This document shows, piece after piece, positions 1-7,840 of a stretch of 35,557 nucleotides of DNA (its first letter is position 1; each line of letters starts with the position of its first letter). A program made the position numbers and the translations under genes. The stretch is from UBA11373 sp035291545 (lineage in GTDB: Bacteria > Actinomycetota > Acidimicrobiia > Spongiisociales > UBA11373). The DNA is taken from NCBI GenBank assembly GCA_035291545.1, contig DATDRW010000103.1, positions 1 to 35,557 of the forward strand. Direction: 5' to 3'. Under the pieces are notes generated by a model. That model was not told the origin of the DNA. It saw only the letters and a program-made list of their open reading frames with translations, and did not search any database.

Positions 1-1
1 C

Positions 2-796
2 GTCGTGACCATCCCCGCCCACGAACTCGACCGGTTGCGGCGCACCGTCACCGGTCGCAGCCGCACCGGTCTCGTGCTCCAACCCGATCTGAGCGACGAG
101 GAACGGGATCGGCTCGCCGCGCTCGTGGAGCGGCGCCGGGCGGGGGAGCCGCTGCAGTACCTGGAGGGCACCGTCGACTTCGGGCCGCTCACCCTCAAGA
201 TCGACCGGCGTGCGCTCATCCCCCGTCCCGAGACCGAGCGGGTGTGGGAGGAGGCGGTCGCCTCGCTGCGCCGGGCCGGGCCGGGGACGGTGATCGTCGA
301 CCTCGGCACCGGGTCGGGGTGCCTCGCCCTCGCCCTCAAGCACGCCTTCCCGGAGGCCCGGGTCTTCGGCGTCGATCTCGACGCCGAGGCACTGTCGCTC
401 GCCAGGGAGAACGGGGCGGCTACCGGACTTGGGGTGGAATGGATCGAGGGGGATCTGTTTGCGGCGCTGCCCGCTGACCTGCGGGGCCGCATCGACCTGA
501 TCGTGTCCAATCCGCCGTACGTGGCGACGGGCGACCACCTTCCGGCGGAAGTGGCCGACCACGAACCCCGCGTCGCCCTGTTCTCCGGCTCCGAGGGCAC
601 CGAGGTCCTCGCCCGGATCGCCGAGGAAGCGTTCTGGTGGGTGGGGATCGGGGGCTGGGTGATCTGCGAGATCGGGGACGACCAGGCGGAAGCGGTCGCC
701 GCACTCTTCGGCGGCTTCGACCGCGAGGTTCGCAAGGACCTGGCCGGTCGGGATCGCATCCTGGTGGCGCGCAAGGGAGCGTCGTGTTGCGTGTGA
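2..796 (+). CDS. prmC: Release factor glutamine N5-methyltransferase, 5' end outside the window
   Basis: PrmC (HemK) methylates the glutamine of the GGQ motif of peptide release factors RF1 and RF2, using S-adenosylmethionine. Counting from the GTG at 5, the SAM-binding motif DLGTGSG is at about residues 99-105 and the substrate-glutamine motif NPPY at 169-172. GEPLQYLEG and LIPRPETE are also typical of the family. The frame stays open to the left edge. Compared with E. coli PrmC about 20 N-terminal residues are missing, so the real start probably lies upstream and GTG 5 is only an internal candidate. The next gene, tsaC, is a frequent neighbour of prmC in bacteria. The family assignment is secure; only the start is unknown. 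Confidence 0.93.
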   Translation, partial: VVTIPAHELDRLRRTVTGRSRTGLVLQPDLSDEERDRLAALVERRRAGEPLQYLEGTVDFGPLTLKIDRRALIPRPETERVWEEAVASLRRAGPGTVIVDLGTGSGCLALALKHAFPEARVFGVDLDAEALSLARENGAATGLGVEWIEGDLFAALPADLRGRIDLIVSNPPYVATGDHLPAEVADHEPRVALFSGSEGTEVLARIAEEAFWWVGIGGWVICEIGDDQAEAVAALFGGFDREVRKDLAGRDRILVARKGASCCV

Positions 797-817
797 GCGG
801 CCCTGGCGGGCCGCTCC

Positions 818-910
818 GCAATTGGCAATTGGCAATTCGTCAGACGCGGTGTGACGGCTCGGGCGCGCTCGCGCCGACGCTCCGGTTGCGAATTGCGAAT
901 TGCGAATTGC
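818..910. repeat. Heptad-repeat island 1 (prmC-tsaC)
   Basis: The left arm is three 7-bp units GCAATTG at 818-838, the last ending in C. The right arm is TTGCGAA three times plus TTGC at 886-910. The arms are imperfect inverted repeats of each other, about 22 bp with two mismatches, around a 47-bp GC-rich core. The core begins CAGACGCGGTG, which resembles the core of the island at 11643. The right arm ends 10 bp before the tsaC start. Confidence 0.85.
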
Positions 911-920
911 AGGCCGTCCC

Positions 921-1484
921 ATGACTCCGGATCTCATCGATGCAGCAATGGAGGCCCTCCACGGCGGCCTCGTGATCGGCCTCCCCACCGACACCGTCTA
1001 CGGGATCGGGGTCGACCCGATGCAGGAACGTGCGCTGCGGCGGCTGTACGCGGTGAAGGGGAGGGCGGAGGAGAAGCCGATCCCGATCCTGGCGGCGAGC
1101 ATCGCCGATGCCCGTGGCTTCGGGATGATCGACGACGCGGTCGCCAAGTATTGGCCGGGGCCGCTCACCGTCGTCGTCCGCCGCATGCCGGCTGCGCCGT
1201 TGTGGATCGGGGACGACGCCCGGGGCACGGTGGCGATCCGGGTCCCCGACCATCCGGTCGCTCTCGAGTTGCTCGCCCGTTCCGGCCCGCTGGCGGTGAC
1301 CAGCGCCAACCGGTCCGGGGCGGAGCCCGCCTCCGACGACATCGCCGCCCGCACCGCACTCGGCGACGCGGTGGCGGTGTACCTCGCTGGGCAGGGCTCC
1401 GGGGGTGCGGCCTCGACCGTGGTCGATCTCACCAGCCGCGAAGCGGTGGTGATCCGTCCCGGTCCCGTAGCCTGGGGATCATGA
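921..1484 (+). CDS. tsaC: L-threonylcarbamoyladenylate synthase
   Basis: This YrdC/Sua5-family enzyme makes threonylcarbamoyl-AMP from threonine, bicarbonate and ATP, the first step of the t6A37 modification of tRNAs that read ANN codons. The protein is 187 aa, the length of the short TsaC/YwlC form without the Sua5 C-terminal domain. Family features are the early segment GLPTDTVYGIG, the basic stretch KGRAEEKPIPIL and the late SANRSG motif. I chose ATG 921. The frame extends to a TTG at 900, but that codon lies inside the heptad repeat and would add a repeat-encoded tail. There is no clear Shine-Dalgarno sequence. The stop overlaps the next start (ATGA). Confidence 0.93.
   Translation: MTPDLIDAAMEALHGGLVIGLPTDTVYGIGVDPMQERALRRLYAVKGRAEEKPIPILAASIADARGFGMIDDAVAKYWPGPLTVVVRRMPAAPLWIGDDARGTVAIRVPDHPVALELLARSGPLAVTSANRSGAEPASDDIAARTALGDAVAVYLAGQGSGGAASTVVDLTSREAVVIRPGPVAWGS
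1468..1473 (+). promoter_or_regulatory. Candidate leaderless -10 box inside the tsaC 3' end
   Basis: TAGCCT lies 7 nt before ATG 1481, the spacing expected when transcription begins at the start codon. The same arrangement recurs at several other genes in the window. No clear -35 box was found. Confidence 0.35.
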
Positions 1485-2098
1485 GCAGACAGAAAGGCTC
1501 GCGGCAACGTCCCGTCGCCGAGCGGAGGCGGTATCACGATCAGTTCCCCCGGCGCAGCCGGCGAGGACGGGTGGCACCGGCGGCCGTGACCGGTGAACCG
1601 ATCACCCGCCGCCGCCGCTGGGGAGCGGCGCTCGGTGGCACCATCGTCCTCGTGTTCGCCTTCGCCGCGGTGGTCACCGCCATCGTCGAGCAGGACCGGG
1701 GCAACCCGCGCCGGGCGGCGGCCGCCGCGATTGCGGCCGCCGCGCTGGTCCCGGTGGTCTTTACGGTGCTCGCCCGGGTGTCGCGGGCACCGCGGCCCAT
1801 GCGCGCGGTGTTGCTCGCCACCCCGCTGGCGATCGCCGGCTACCTCGGGGTGGGATCGCTGGTCCGCGAACCGACCTCGTCGTTGGTGCTCGCCTTCGGG
1901 ATCGCCGGCGCCTTCGTGCTCAGAACAGAATCGGTCCACCGGATTCCGCTGCGGATCACCGTGGTCGGGGTGTCCTCCCTCGTCACCCTGCTTCTCTCAG
2001 TGGTGGCCCCGGTGGGTGCGGTGGTGATCGCACCGTTCCTCCCGTTCCCGGCGCTGGTGGTGGCCGACATCGTCGCCGAGGCCAGACCGACCACCTGA
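1481..2098 (+). CDS. Small polytopic membrane protein of unknown function
   Basis: The protein has 205 aa. An Arg/Lys-rich cytoplasmic N-terminus of about 46 residues is followed by hydrophobic segments at roughly 48-69, 79-99, 108-128, 133-147 and 158-195, which gives five or six membrane spans. I recognise no family and see no catalytic motif. It starts within the tsaC stop codon (ATGA overlap), so it is probably co-translated with tsaC. A TAGCCT -10-like box 7 nt upstream may also drive it alone. It ends about 107 bp before glyA. The frame continues upstream to 851 only as an out-of-frame shadow of tsaC, so ATG 1481 is the sensible start. Confidence 0.75.
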   Translation: MSRQKGSRQRPVAERRRYHDQFPRRSRRGRVAPAAVTGEPITRRRRWGAALGGTIVLVFAFAAVVTAIVEQDRGNPRRAAAAAIAAAALVPVVFTVLARVSRAPRPMRAVLLATPLAIAGYLGVGSLVREPTSSLVLAFGIAGAFVLRTESVHRIPLRITVVGVSSLVTLLLSVVAPVGAVVIAPFLPFPALVVADIVAEARPTT

Positions 2099-2205
2099 CC
2101 CCCTCCGCCGGTGCTCCGTTCCGTGACCTTGGTGATGCTCGGGGCCGTCGTGAGCGCGGCAAATGTTGCGGGACGGGGCATTACCCTCGATTCCGGAGGT
2201 TGGTC

Positions 2206-3477
2206 ATGGACGTCACCCGTCGCCTCGAAGAGGTCGATCCCGAGGTCGCCGCCCTCATCGCCCGCGACGCGGAACGGCAGCGCACCCACGTCCAGCTGAT
2301 CGCCTCCGAGAACTTCGTGTCCCGCGCCGTGATGCAGGCCTCGGGGTCGGTGCTCACCAACAAGTACTCGGAGGGCTACCCCGGCAAGCGGTACTACGAG
2401 GGGTGCGAGCTGATCGACGAGGTGGAGTCGCTCGCCATCGATCGGGCCCGCAGTCTGTTCGGAGCCGAGCACGCCAACGTGCAGGCCCACAGCGGCGCCC
2501 AGGCCAACATGGGTGTCTACTTCGGCCTGCTCAAGCCGGGCGACAAGATCCTGGGGATGCGCCTCGACCAGGGGGGCCATCTCACCCACGGGTCCCCGGT
2601 CAACTTCTCCGGCATGCTCTACGACTTCGTCTCCTACGGGGTCCACCCCGAGACCGAGGTGGTCGACATGGCGGAGCTCGCCGCGGTCGCCCGCCGAGAG
2701 CGTCCCCGGATGATCGTGGCCGGCTACTCGGCGTACTCCCGGATCCTGGACTGGGCCGGGTTCCGCGCCGTCGCCGACGAGGTGGGGGCGCTGCTCATGG
2801 TCGACGCCGCCCACATCATCGGTCTCATTGCCGGGGGCGCCCACCCCAACCCCGTTCCCCACGCCGATGTGGTCACCGCCACCACCCACAAGGCGCTGCG
2901 CGGTCCCCGCGGTGGTCTCATCCTCTGTCGGGGCGAGCACGCCGCCGTCGTCGACAAGGGGGTGTTCCCCAACGCCCAGGGCGGGCCGATCAACAACCAG
3001 ATCGCCGCCAAGGCGGTGTGCTTCCACGAGGCGGCGACACCGGAGTTCCGCGCCTACACCGCTCAGATCGTTGCCAACGCTGCCGCCATGGCCGGTGCCG
3101 TCGCCGGTGCCGGGGTGCGGGTGGTATCGGGGGGCACCGACAACCACCTCTTCCTGGTCGACCTGCGTTCGGTGGACGCCGACCTCACCGGTCGTGAGGC
3201 AGCGAAGCTGCTCTCCACCGTCGGCATCACGCTCAACTTCAACACGATCCCGTTCGATCCCCGCCCTCCCTATCGGGCCACCGGGCTGCGCATCGGCCTG
3301 CCGGCGGCGACCACCTGCGGGATGCGCGAACCGCAGGTCGAGGAGGTGGGGCGGCTGCTGGCGACGGCGCTGCAGCAGCGCGGTGATCGGGCCGCCCTGG
3401 AGCGGGTGCGGTCCCGGATCGGGGAGCTCGCCGCAGCCTTTCCGGCGTATCCGCCCGACTTCCCGGGGCACGTGTGA
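2206..3477 (+). CDS. glyA: Serine hydroxymethyltransferase
   Basis: This cytosolic PLP enzyme converts serine and tetrahydrofolate to glycine and 5,10-methylene-THF, the main source of one-carbon units. The protein is 423 aa, normal for bacterial SHMT. The PLP lysine is K229 in TATTHKALRGPRGG. LIASENFVS, the KRYYEGCE segment and the MVDAAHIIGLI segment are also family hallmarks. ATG 2206 is preceded by GGAGG at 2195-2199 with good spacing; a TTG at 2200 touches the Shine-Dalgarno and is less likely. The 107-bp upstream gap contains a TACCCT box at 2182-2187 that could be a -10 element. Downstream follows the ATP synthase operon, which has its own promoter. Confidence 0.97.
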   Translation: MDVTRRLEEVDPEVAALIARDAERQRTHVQLIASENFVSRAVMQASGSVLTNKYSEGYPGKRYYEGCELIDEVESLAIDRARSLFGAEHANVQAHSGAQANMGVYFGLLKPGDKILGMRLDQGGHLTHGSPVNFSGMLYDFVSYGVHPETEVVDMAELAAVARRERPRMIVAGYSAYSRILDWAGFRAVADEVGALLMVDAAHIIGLIAGGAHPNPVPHADVVTATTHKALRGPRGGLILCRGEHAAVVDKGVFPNAQGGPINNQIAAKAVCFHEAATPEFRAYTAQIVANAAAMAGAVAGAGVRVVSGGTDNHLFLVDLRSVDADLTGREAAKLLSTVGITLNFNTIPFDPRPPYRATGLRIGLPAATTCGMREPQVEEVGRLLATALQQRGDRAALERVRSRIGELAAAFPAYPPDFPGHV

Positions 3478-3483
3478 GCAAAC

Positions 3484-3528
3484 TTGCCGGGCCGGGCCTC
3501 CGCCGATACATTGTGAAAGAAATCACAA
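3484..3528 (+). promoter_or_regulatory. ATP synthase operon promoter with a perfect CRP-type palindrome
   Basis: TTGCCG (3484-3489) and TACATT (3507-3512) are separated by exactly 17 bp, which makes a good sigma70-type promoter starting 7 bp after the glyA stop. Overlapping the -10 box and the expected start site is TTGTGAAAGAAATCACAA (3511-3528). This has perfect 6-bp half-sites with a 6-bp spacer and matches the CRP/GlxR consensus TGTGA-N6-TCACA. A regulator bound there would be expected to repress. The CRP protein itself is not in the window. Confidence 0.7.
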
Positions 3529-3550
3529 AGGGCTCGGCACGAGGGGGCGC

Positions 3551-3763
3551 GTGAGCAGGTCGTACCACGAGGAGCTGGGCAAGGCGGTCACCGCCGAGCA
3601 TCACGCCGCCGGGTTCTTCGCCTCGATCCTCTCCGGAATGCTGCTCGGGCTCGGTCTCGACGCCCTCCTCGACACGTCGCCGGCGCTGGTGATCGTCGGG
3701 ATCATCGCCGGGTCGGTGATCGGTTTCTGGAGGATGTGGCAGGTGGCGAACCATGACGGGTGA
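3551..3763 (+). CDS. atpZ: AtpZ/AtpI-family ATP synthase accessory protein
   Basis: This 70-aa protein has two hydrophobic segments (about 22-40 and 44-62) after a short polar N-terminus containing YHEELGKAV. Such small two-helix proteins (F0F1-ATPase subunit, ATPase_gene1 family) precede atpI or atpB in many operons and are linked to assembly of the c-ring or cation transport. The start is GTG 3551, preceded by GAGGGGG, and lies about 30 bp past the predicted transcription start. Its stop overlaps the next gene, whose ATG is at 3753. The assignment rests on length, topology and position more than on motifs. Confidence 0.75.
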   Translation: MSRSYHEELGKAVTAEHHAAGFFASILSGMLLGLGLDALLDTSPALVIVGIIAGSVIGFWRMWQVANHDG

Positions 3764-4154
3764 CGTCGAATCCGTGCTCGCCCGGCACACGGTGCGGCGG
3801 GCGGTGGTGGTGGGACCGGCGCTGGTCGCGGTATTTGCCGCCTTCCGCGGCACCGGCGGGGGAGTGGCGGCCGCGGTCGGTGTGCTCATCGTGGCCGGCT
3901 ACTTCCTCTTCGGCGGGGCGATGCTCTCGGTGGCGGCGCGCATCTCCCTCGCCGCCTATCATGCGGCCGCCCTGCTCGGGTTCTTCCTGCGGCTCGGGCT
4001 CATCGCGTTGACGATGCTGGTCGTGGCGCGGGTGACCGATATCGATCGGATCGCCCTGGGCATCACCGTCGTGGTGGCGTATCTGACCCTGCTCGGGTGG
4101 GAGGCCGTTGCGGTGGCGAAGGGACGGGAAAGGGAGTTGGAGTGGAGCAACTGA
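3753..4154 (+). CDS. atpI: AtpI-like ATP synthase membrane protein
   Basis: The protein has 133 aa and about four hydrophobic segments (roughly 18-32, 37-60, 66-92, 96-116) with a charged tail. Position and topology fit the AtpI/UncI family, a non-structural protein that helps assemble the c-ring. The start overlaps the end of atpZ by 11 bp and the 3' end overlaps the start of atpB by 13 bp, so the three are probably translationally coupled. Sequence motifs are weak in this family, hence moderate confidence. Confidence 0.72.
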   Translation: MTGDVESVLARHTVRRAVVVGPALVAVFAAFRGTGGGVAAAVGVLIVAGYFLFGGAMLSVAARISLAAYHAAALLGFFLRLGLIALTMLVVARVTDIDRIALGITVVVAYLTLLGWEAVAVAKGRERELEWSN

Positions 4155-4957
4155 TCTGGGCCTCGTCGACCTGCGATCCGGCGACCGACATCATCTGCAA
4201 GCCGGAGTTCGTCAACGAGTTGTTCGAGACGCCCGTGGTCTTCAGCCTCGGCGGCTTCGAAGTCAACCGGGCGATGCTCCTCATGCTCCTGGCTGCGGTG
4301 ATCGCGGTCGGTCTGCTCTTCTTCGCCTACCGCAAACCGCGGGTGGTGCCCACCAAGTACGGGGTGGCGATCGAAGGCCTCGTCGACTTCGTCCGGGATC
4401 AGATCGCCGTCGGAGTCATCGGCCCCGACGGGATCAAGTACTTTCCCTACCTGCTGTCGATCTTTCTCTTCATCCTGATCGGCAACGTCTTCGAGGTGAC
4501 GCCGTTCGTCAACTTCCCGATCACCTCACGGATGGCGATCCCGGCGTTCCTTGCGGTCCTCACCTACCTGATCTTCGTGGTCGTCGGTTTCGCCAAGAAC
4601 GGCTTCCACTACTTCACCGGAGTCGTGTGGCCCAAGAGCGTGCCGCTGGCACTCCGGCCTCTGGTGGGGCTCATCGAGTTCGTATCGACCTTCCTCATCC
4701 GACCGCTCACGCTGGCGGTGCGGTTGTTCGCCAACCTGGTCGCCGGCCACGTGATGCTCACCCTGCTGCTGGCAAGCGGCTTCATCTTCATCAAGGAAGT
4801 CGGCGACATCGGGTTCCGCTCGGCCATCGGGCTCGGGTGGTTCGCCATCGGGATGGCGATCTTCTTCTTCGAGATCGTCGTCGCCTTCCTGCAGGCCTAC
4901 ATCTTCACACTGCTTTCCGCCGTCTACATCCAGACGTCGGTGCATCCGGAACACTGA
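4142..4957 (+). CDS. atpB: F0F1 ATP synthase subunit a
   Basis: Subunit a is the stator membrane protein that provides the two proton half-channels facing the c-ring. The protein has 271 aa. The essential arginine is R194 in TLAVRLFANLVAGHVML, and the C-terminal helix ends IFTLLSAVYIQTSV. Five to six transmembrane segments are visible. I chose GTG 4142 (start VEQLIW) because AGGGAG lies just upstream; an in-frame GTG at 4097 would add a Gly-rich tail overlapping atpI deeply. An acidic and Cys-containing periplasmic-side N-terminus (residues 8-30) precedes the first helix. Confidence 0.96.
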   Translation: MEQLIWASSTCDPATDIICKPEFVNELFETPVVFSLGGFEVNRAMLLMLLAAVIAVGLLFFAYRKPRVVPTKYGVAIEGLVDFVRDQIAVGVIGPDGIKYFPYLLSIFLFILIGNVFEVTPFVNFPITSRMAIPAFLAVLTYLIFVVVGFAKNGFHYFTGVVWPKSVPLALRPLVGLIEFVSTFLIRPLTLAVRLFANLVAGHVMLTLLLASGFIFIKEVGDIGFRSAIGLGWFAIGMAIFFFEIVVAFLQAYIFTLLSAVYIQTSVHPEH

Positions 4958-4971
4958 TCGGAGGAGACCAC

Positions 4972-5184
4972 ATGGAAGAAATCAAGGGAGCGCTGGCGCT
5001 CATCGGCTACGGCCTCGCCGCCATCGGCCCCGGCATCGGCATCGGCATCGTGGCCGGGAATGCGGTGCAGGCCATGGCCCGGCAGCCGGAGGCGGCGAAC
5101 ATGGTCCGGACGACCATGTTCTTGGGTATCGCCTTCACCGAGGCGCTCGCCCTGATCGGCTTCGTCCTCTTCTTCATCGCCTGA
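4972..5184 (+). CDS. atpE: F0F1 ATP synthase subunit c
   Basis: This is the 70-aa hairpin proteolipid that forms the rotating c-ring. The glycine-rich helix-packing motif is GPGIGIGIVAGN (19-30). The polar loop is RQP (37-39), which binds gamma and epsilon. The ion-carrying carboxylate is E57 in AFTEALAL. The Gln in helix 1 and the Ser/Thr after Glu that mark sodium-binding rings are absent, so proton coupling is expected. ATG 4972 follows GGAGGAG at 4961-4967. Confidence 0.97.
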   Translation: MEEIKGALALIGYGLAAIGPGIGIGIVAGNAVQAMARQPEAANMVRTTMFLGIAFTEALALIGFVLFFIA

Positions 5185-5203
5185 ACGGAAGGACGACACC
5201 GAG

Positions 5204-5770
5204 ATGTTCAACGTGTTCGCACGCATCGCCTTCCAGGTCGGTGAGGTGACGCCGCCCGAGGTGCCCTCGGGGACCGATCTGGTGCTCCCCGAGATCAACG
5301 AGTTGATCGCCGGGATCATCGCCTTTGCGATCGTGTTCCTGGTCGTGTGGTTCAAGGGACGGGGGTGGATCTCGCGCACCCTGGCCGCCCGCCAGGACGC
5401 CATCATCGGACAGGTGAAGGCCGCCGAGACCACCAAGCTCGAGGCGGAGAGCCTGCTCGCCGACTACAAGCAGCAGATCGCCCGGGCCCGCGACGACGCC
5501 AACCGCATCGTCGAGGACGCCCGCCGCACCGCCGAAACGCACCGCAGCGAGACGACCGCCCGGGCGGACACCGAGGCCGCCGAAATCGTGCGCAAGGCCC
5601 GCGAGGAGGCCGCCGGCGAGAAGCAGCGCGCCGCCGGTGCAATCCGCGATGAGGTAGCCACCCTGTCCCTGGCCGTGGCCGCAAAGGCCGTGGCCGGCGC
5701 GGTCGACGCCAAGGCCCACAAGAAGCTCGTCGAGCAGTACATCGCCGAGCTGGGAGCGTTGCACCCGTAA
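5204..5770 (+). CDS. atpF: F0F1 ATP synthase subunit b
   Basis: This peripheral-stalk subunit has 188 aa. A single membrane helix lies at about 30-51 (ELIAGIIAFAIVFLVVWF), followed by a long Ala/Glu/Arg-rich coiled coil at 55-170 that reaches the delta subunit. A GGAAGG Shine-Dalgarno precedes ATG 5204. Delta is a separate gene here; mycobacteria instead carry a b-delta fusion. The stop codon overlaps the atpH start by 1 nt (TAATG), consistent with translational coupling. Confidence 0.95.
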   Translation: MFNVFARIAFQVGEVTPPEVPSGTDLVLPEINELIAGIIAFAIVFLVVWFKGRGWISRTLAARQDAIIGQVKAAETTKLEAESLLADYKQQIARARDDANRIVEDARRTAETHRSETTARADTEAAEIVRKAREEAAGEKQRAAGAIRDEVATLSLAVAAKAVAGAVDAKAHKKLVEQYIAELGALHP

Positions 5771-6309
5771 TGCCTACCGACGACCGTATCGACGGTTACG
5801 CCGCGGCGATCCTCGAGGTCGCCAAGGCCGAGGGTCAGTTGGAGCGCGTTGGTGACGAGCTGTTCCGGATCGCTCGCGCCTTCGAGTCTTCGACCCCGCT
5901 CCGAGAGGCCCTCACCGACCCCCGAATCCCCGCGGAACGGAAGAAGGGTGTCATCGACGACCTGCTCGGAGCGAAGACGTCTCCGCTCACGGTGAATCTG
6001 GTCGACTTCGTGGTGAGCGCGGGGAGGGCCTCAGATCTTCCCGCCATCGCCGATCGGGTCACCGCCCGGGCGGCATCCGCCCGCCGGAAGGCGATCGCCG
6101 AGGTCCGCACCGCCGTCGAACTCGACGCCGCCACCATCGAGCGGCTCACCGCGGCTCTGGGCAAGGCAACCGGCAAGGACGTCGAGGTGAAGACCGTCGT
6201 CGACCCCACCGTCATCGGCGGCGTGGTTGCCCGGGTCGGTGACGTCGTCATCGACGGCACCGTGAGCCACCGCCTGCAGCAGCTCCGCGAGACTCTGAAC
6301 AAGCGCTGA
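5770..6309 (+). CDS. atpH: F0F1 ATP synthase subunit delta
   Basis: This 179-aa OSCP/delta subunit joins the peripheral stalk to the top of the alpha3-beta3 head. The N-terminal helical domain (about 1-105) starts with the family pattern YAAAILEVAKAEG. The C-terminal domain contains DPTVIGGVVARVGD, matching the conserved family motif, and the protein ends RLQQLRETLNKR. The start overlaps the atpF stop by one base. Confidence 0.95.
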   Translation: MPTDDRIDGYAAAILEVAKAEGQLERVGDELFRIARAFESSTPLREALTDPRIPAERKKGVIDDLLGAKTSPLTVNLVDFVVSAGRASDLPAIADRVTARAASARRKAIAEVRTAVELDAATIERLTAALGKATGKDVEVKTVVDPTVIGGVVARVGDVVIDGTVSHRLQQLRETLNKR

Positions 6310-6319
6310 GGAGATCGAC

Positions 6320-7834
6320 ATGGCCGAACTGACCATCAATCCCCAGGAGATCACCGAGGCGCTGCGCCGCAACCTCGAAGGCTGGACCCCGTCGCTCGAA
6401 GCAGCCACGGTGGGGTACGTCATTTCGATCGGCGACGGTGTCGCCCGCGTCTCCGGCTTGCCCGGGACGATGGCGTCGGAGCTCCTCGAGTTCCCCGGAG
6501 GCCTGCTCGGCGTCGCTCTGAACCTCGACGAAGACTCGATCGGCGCCGTGATCATGGGCGAGGCCTCCCACATTCAGGAGGGCGACACGGTGCGCCAGAC
6601 CGGGAAGGTGCTCTCCATCCCGGTGGGCGACGCCCTGCTCGGCCGGGTGGTGGACACGCTGGGCAACCCGATGGACGGCAAGGGGCCGCTGGGGGCGACC
6701 GAGACCCGCTTGCTGGAGACGCAGGCGCCCTCGGTGGTGTCGCGCCAGCCGGTACATCAGCCGCTGCAGACCGGGATCAAGGCCATCGACGCCATGACCC
6801 CGATCGGCCGCGGTCAACGCCAGCTCATCATCGGCGACCGCCAGCTGGGCAAGACCGCCATCGTGGTCGACACCATCATCAACCAGCGCGACGCCGGGGT
6901 GAAGTGCATCTATGTCGCGATCGGCCAGAAGTCCTCCACCGTCGCCGAGGTGGTGCATGTGCTGGAGCGCGCCGGCGCCATGGCCTACACGGTCGTCGTC
7001 AACGCCCCCGCCTCCGCCTCCCCCGCCCTGCAGATGTATGCCCCGTATGCCGGATCGGCGATCGGGCAGCACTGGATGTACAAGGGAGAGCACGCCCTGG
7101 TGATCTTCGACGATCTTTCGAAGCAGGCCGTCGCCTACCGCGAGATCTCGCTGCTGCTCCGCCGCTCCCCGGGCCGTGAGGCGTACCCCGGCGACGTGTT
7201 CTACCTTCACAGCCGGCTCCTGGAGCGCTGCGCCAAGCTGTCCGCCGAGTTCGGCGGTGGGTCGCTCACCGGCCTGCCGATCGTGGAGACCAAGGCCGGC
7301 GACGTATCGGCCTACATCCCCACCAACGTGATCTCGATCACCGACGGGCAGATCTACTTGGAGGGCGACCTCTTCTACTCAGGGGTCCGCCCCGCCATCA
7401 ACGCCGGCATCTCGGTTTCCCGGGTGGGCGGCAACGCCCAGATCAAGGCGATGAAGCATGTCGCCGGGACCCTCCGCCTCGACCTCGCCCAGTTCCGTGA
7501 ATTGGAGGCGTTTGCCGGCTTCGGTTCCGACCTCGACGCCGCCTCCCAGGCACAGCTGGCCCGGGGCCGCCGGGTGGTCGAAGTACTCAAGCAGCCGCAA
7601 TATCAGCCGGTGCCGGTGGCCGAGCAGGTGCTCTCGATCTATGCGGTCAGCAACGGCCACATGGATCGGGTGCCGGTGGAACGAATCGCCGAGTTCGAGC
7701 GCGGGCTGTCCGACCACGTTCGCACCCGCCATGGGGCGCTGCTCGAGCACATCGGCACCAAGGGAACGCTGCCGGACAAGGCGGCGCTCGACGCCGCCCT
7801 CTCCGAGTTCGTCGAGCGGTTCCTCGGAGACTGA
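6320..7834 (+). CDS. atpA: F0F1 ATP synthase subunit alpha
   Basis: This is the non-catalytic nucleotide-binding subunit of F1, 504 aa. The P-loop is GDRQLGKT at 172-179. The segment SISRVGGNAQ-like NAGISVSRVGGNAQIKAM is present, and the alpha-specific N-terminus contains GDGVARVSGLPG. ATG 6320 is preceded by GAGGAG 10 bp after the atpH stop. Length and motifs are normal for the family. Confidence 0.97.
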   Translation: MAELTINPQEITEALRRNLEGWTPSLEAATVGYVISIGDGVARVSGLPGTMASELLEFPGGLLGVALNLDEDSIGAVIMGEASHIQEGDTVRQTGKVLSIPVGDALLGRVVDTLGNPMDGKGPLGATETRLLETQAPSVVSRQPVHQPLQTGIKAIDAMTPIGRGQRQLIIGDRQLGKTAIVVDTIINQRDAGVKCIYVAIGQKSSTVAEVVHVLERAGAMAYTVVVNAPASASPALQMYAPYAGSAIGQHWMYKGEHALVIFDDLSKQAVAYREISLLLRRSPGREAYPGDVFYLHSRLLERCAKLSAEFGGGSLTGLPIVETKAGDVSAYIPTNVISITDGQIYLEGDLFYSGVRPAINAGISVSRVGGNAQIKAMKHVAGTLRLDLAQFRELEAFAGFGSDLDAASQAQLARGRRVVEVLKQPQYQPVPVAEQVLSIYAVSNGHMDRVPVERIAEFERGLSDHVRTRHGALLEHIGTKGTLPDKAALDAALSEFVERFLGD

Positions 7835-7840
7835 TCGACC

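Noticed and set aside
1840..3471. Long minus-strand open frame opposite glyA, and similar long antisense frames (998-1939, 6248-7210, 8822-9835, 24976-27381 plus strand)
   Set aside because: They lie opposite clear genes, have Arg/Pro/Gly-rich shadow composition typical of high-GC DNA, and match no family.
4972..5184. Sodium-coupled ATP synthase c-ring
   Set aside because: The Gln in helix 1 and the Ser/Thr following the ion-binding Glu are missing, so a proton ring is expected.
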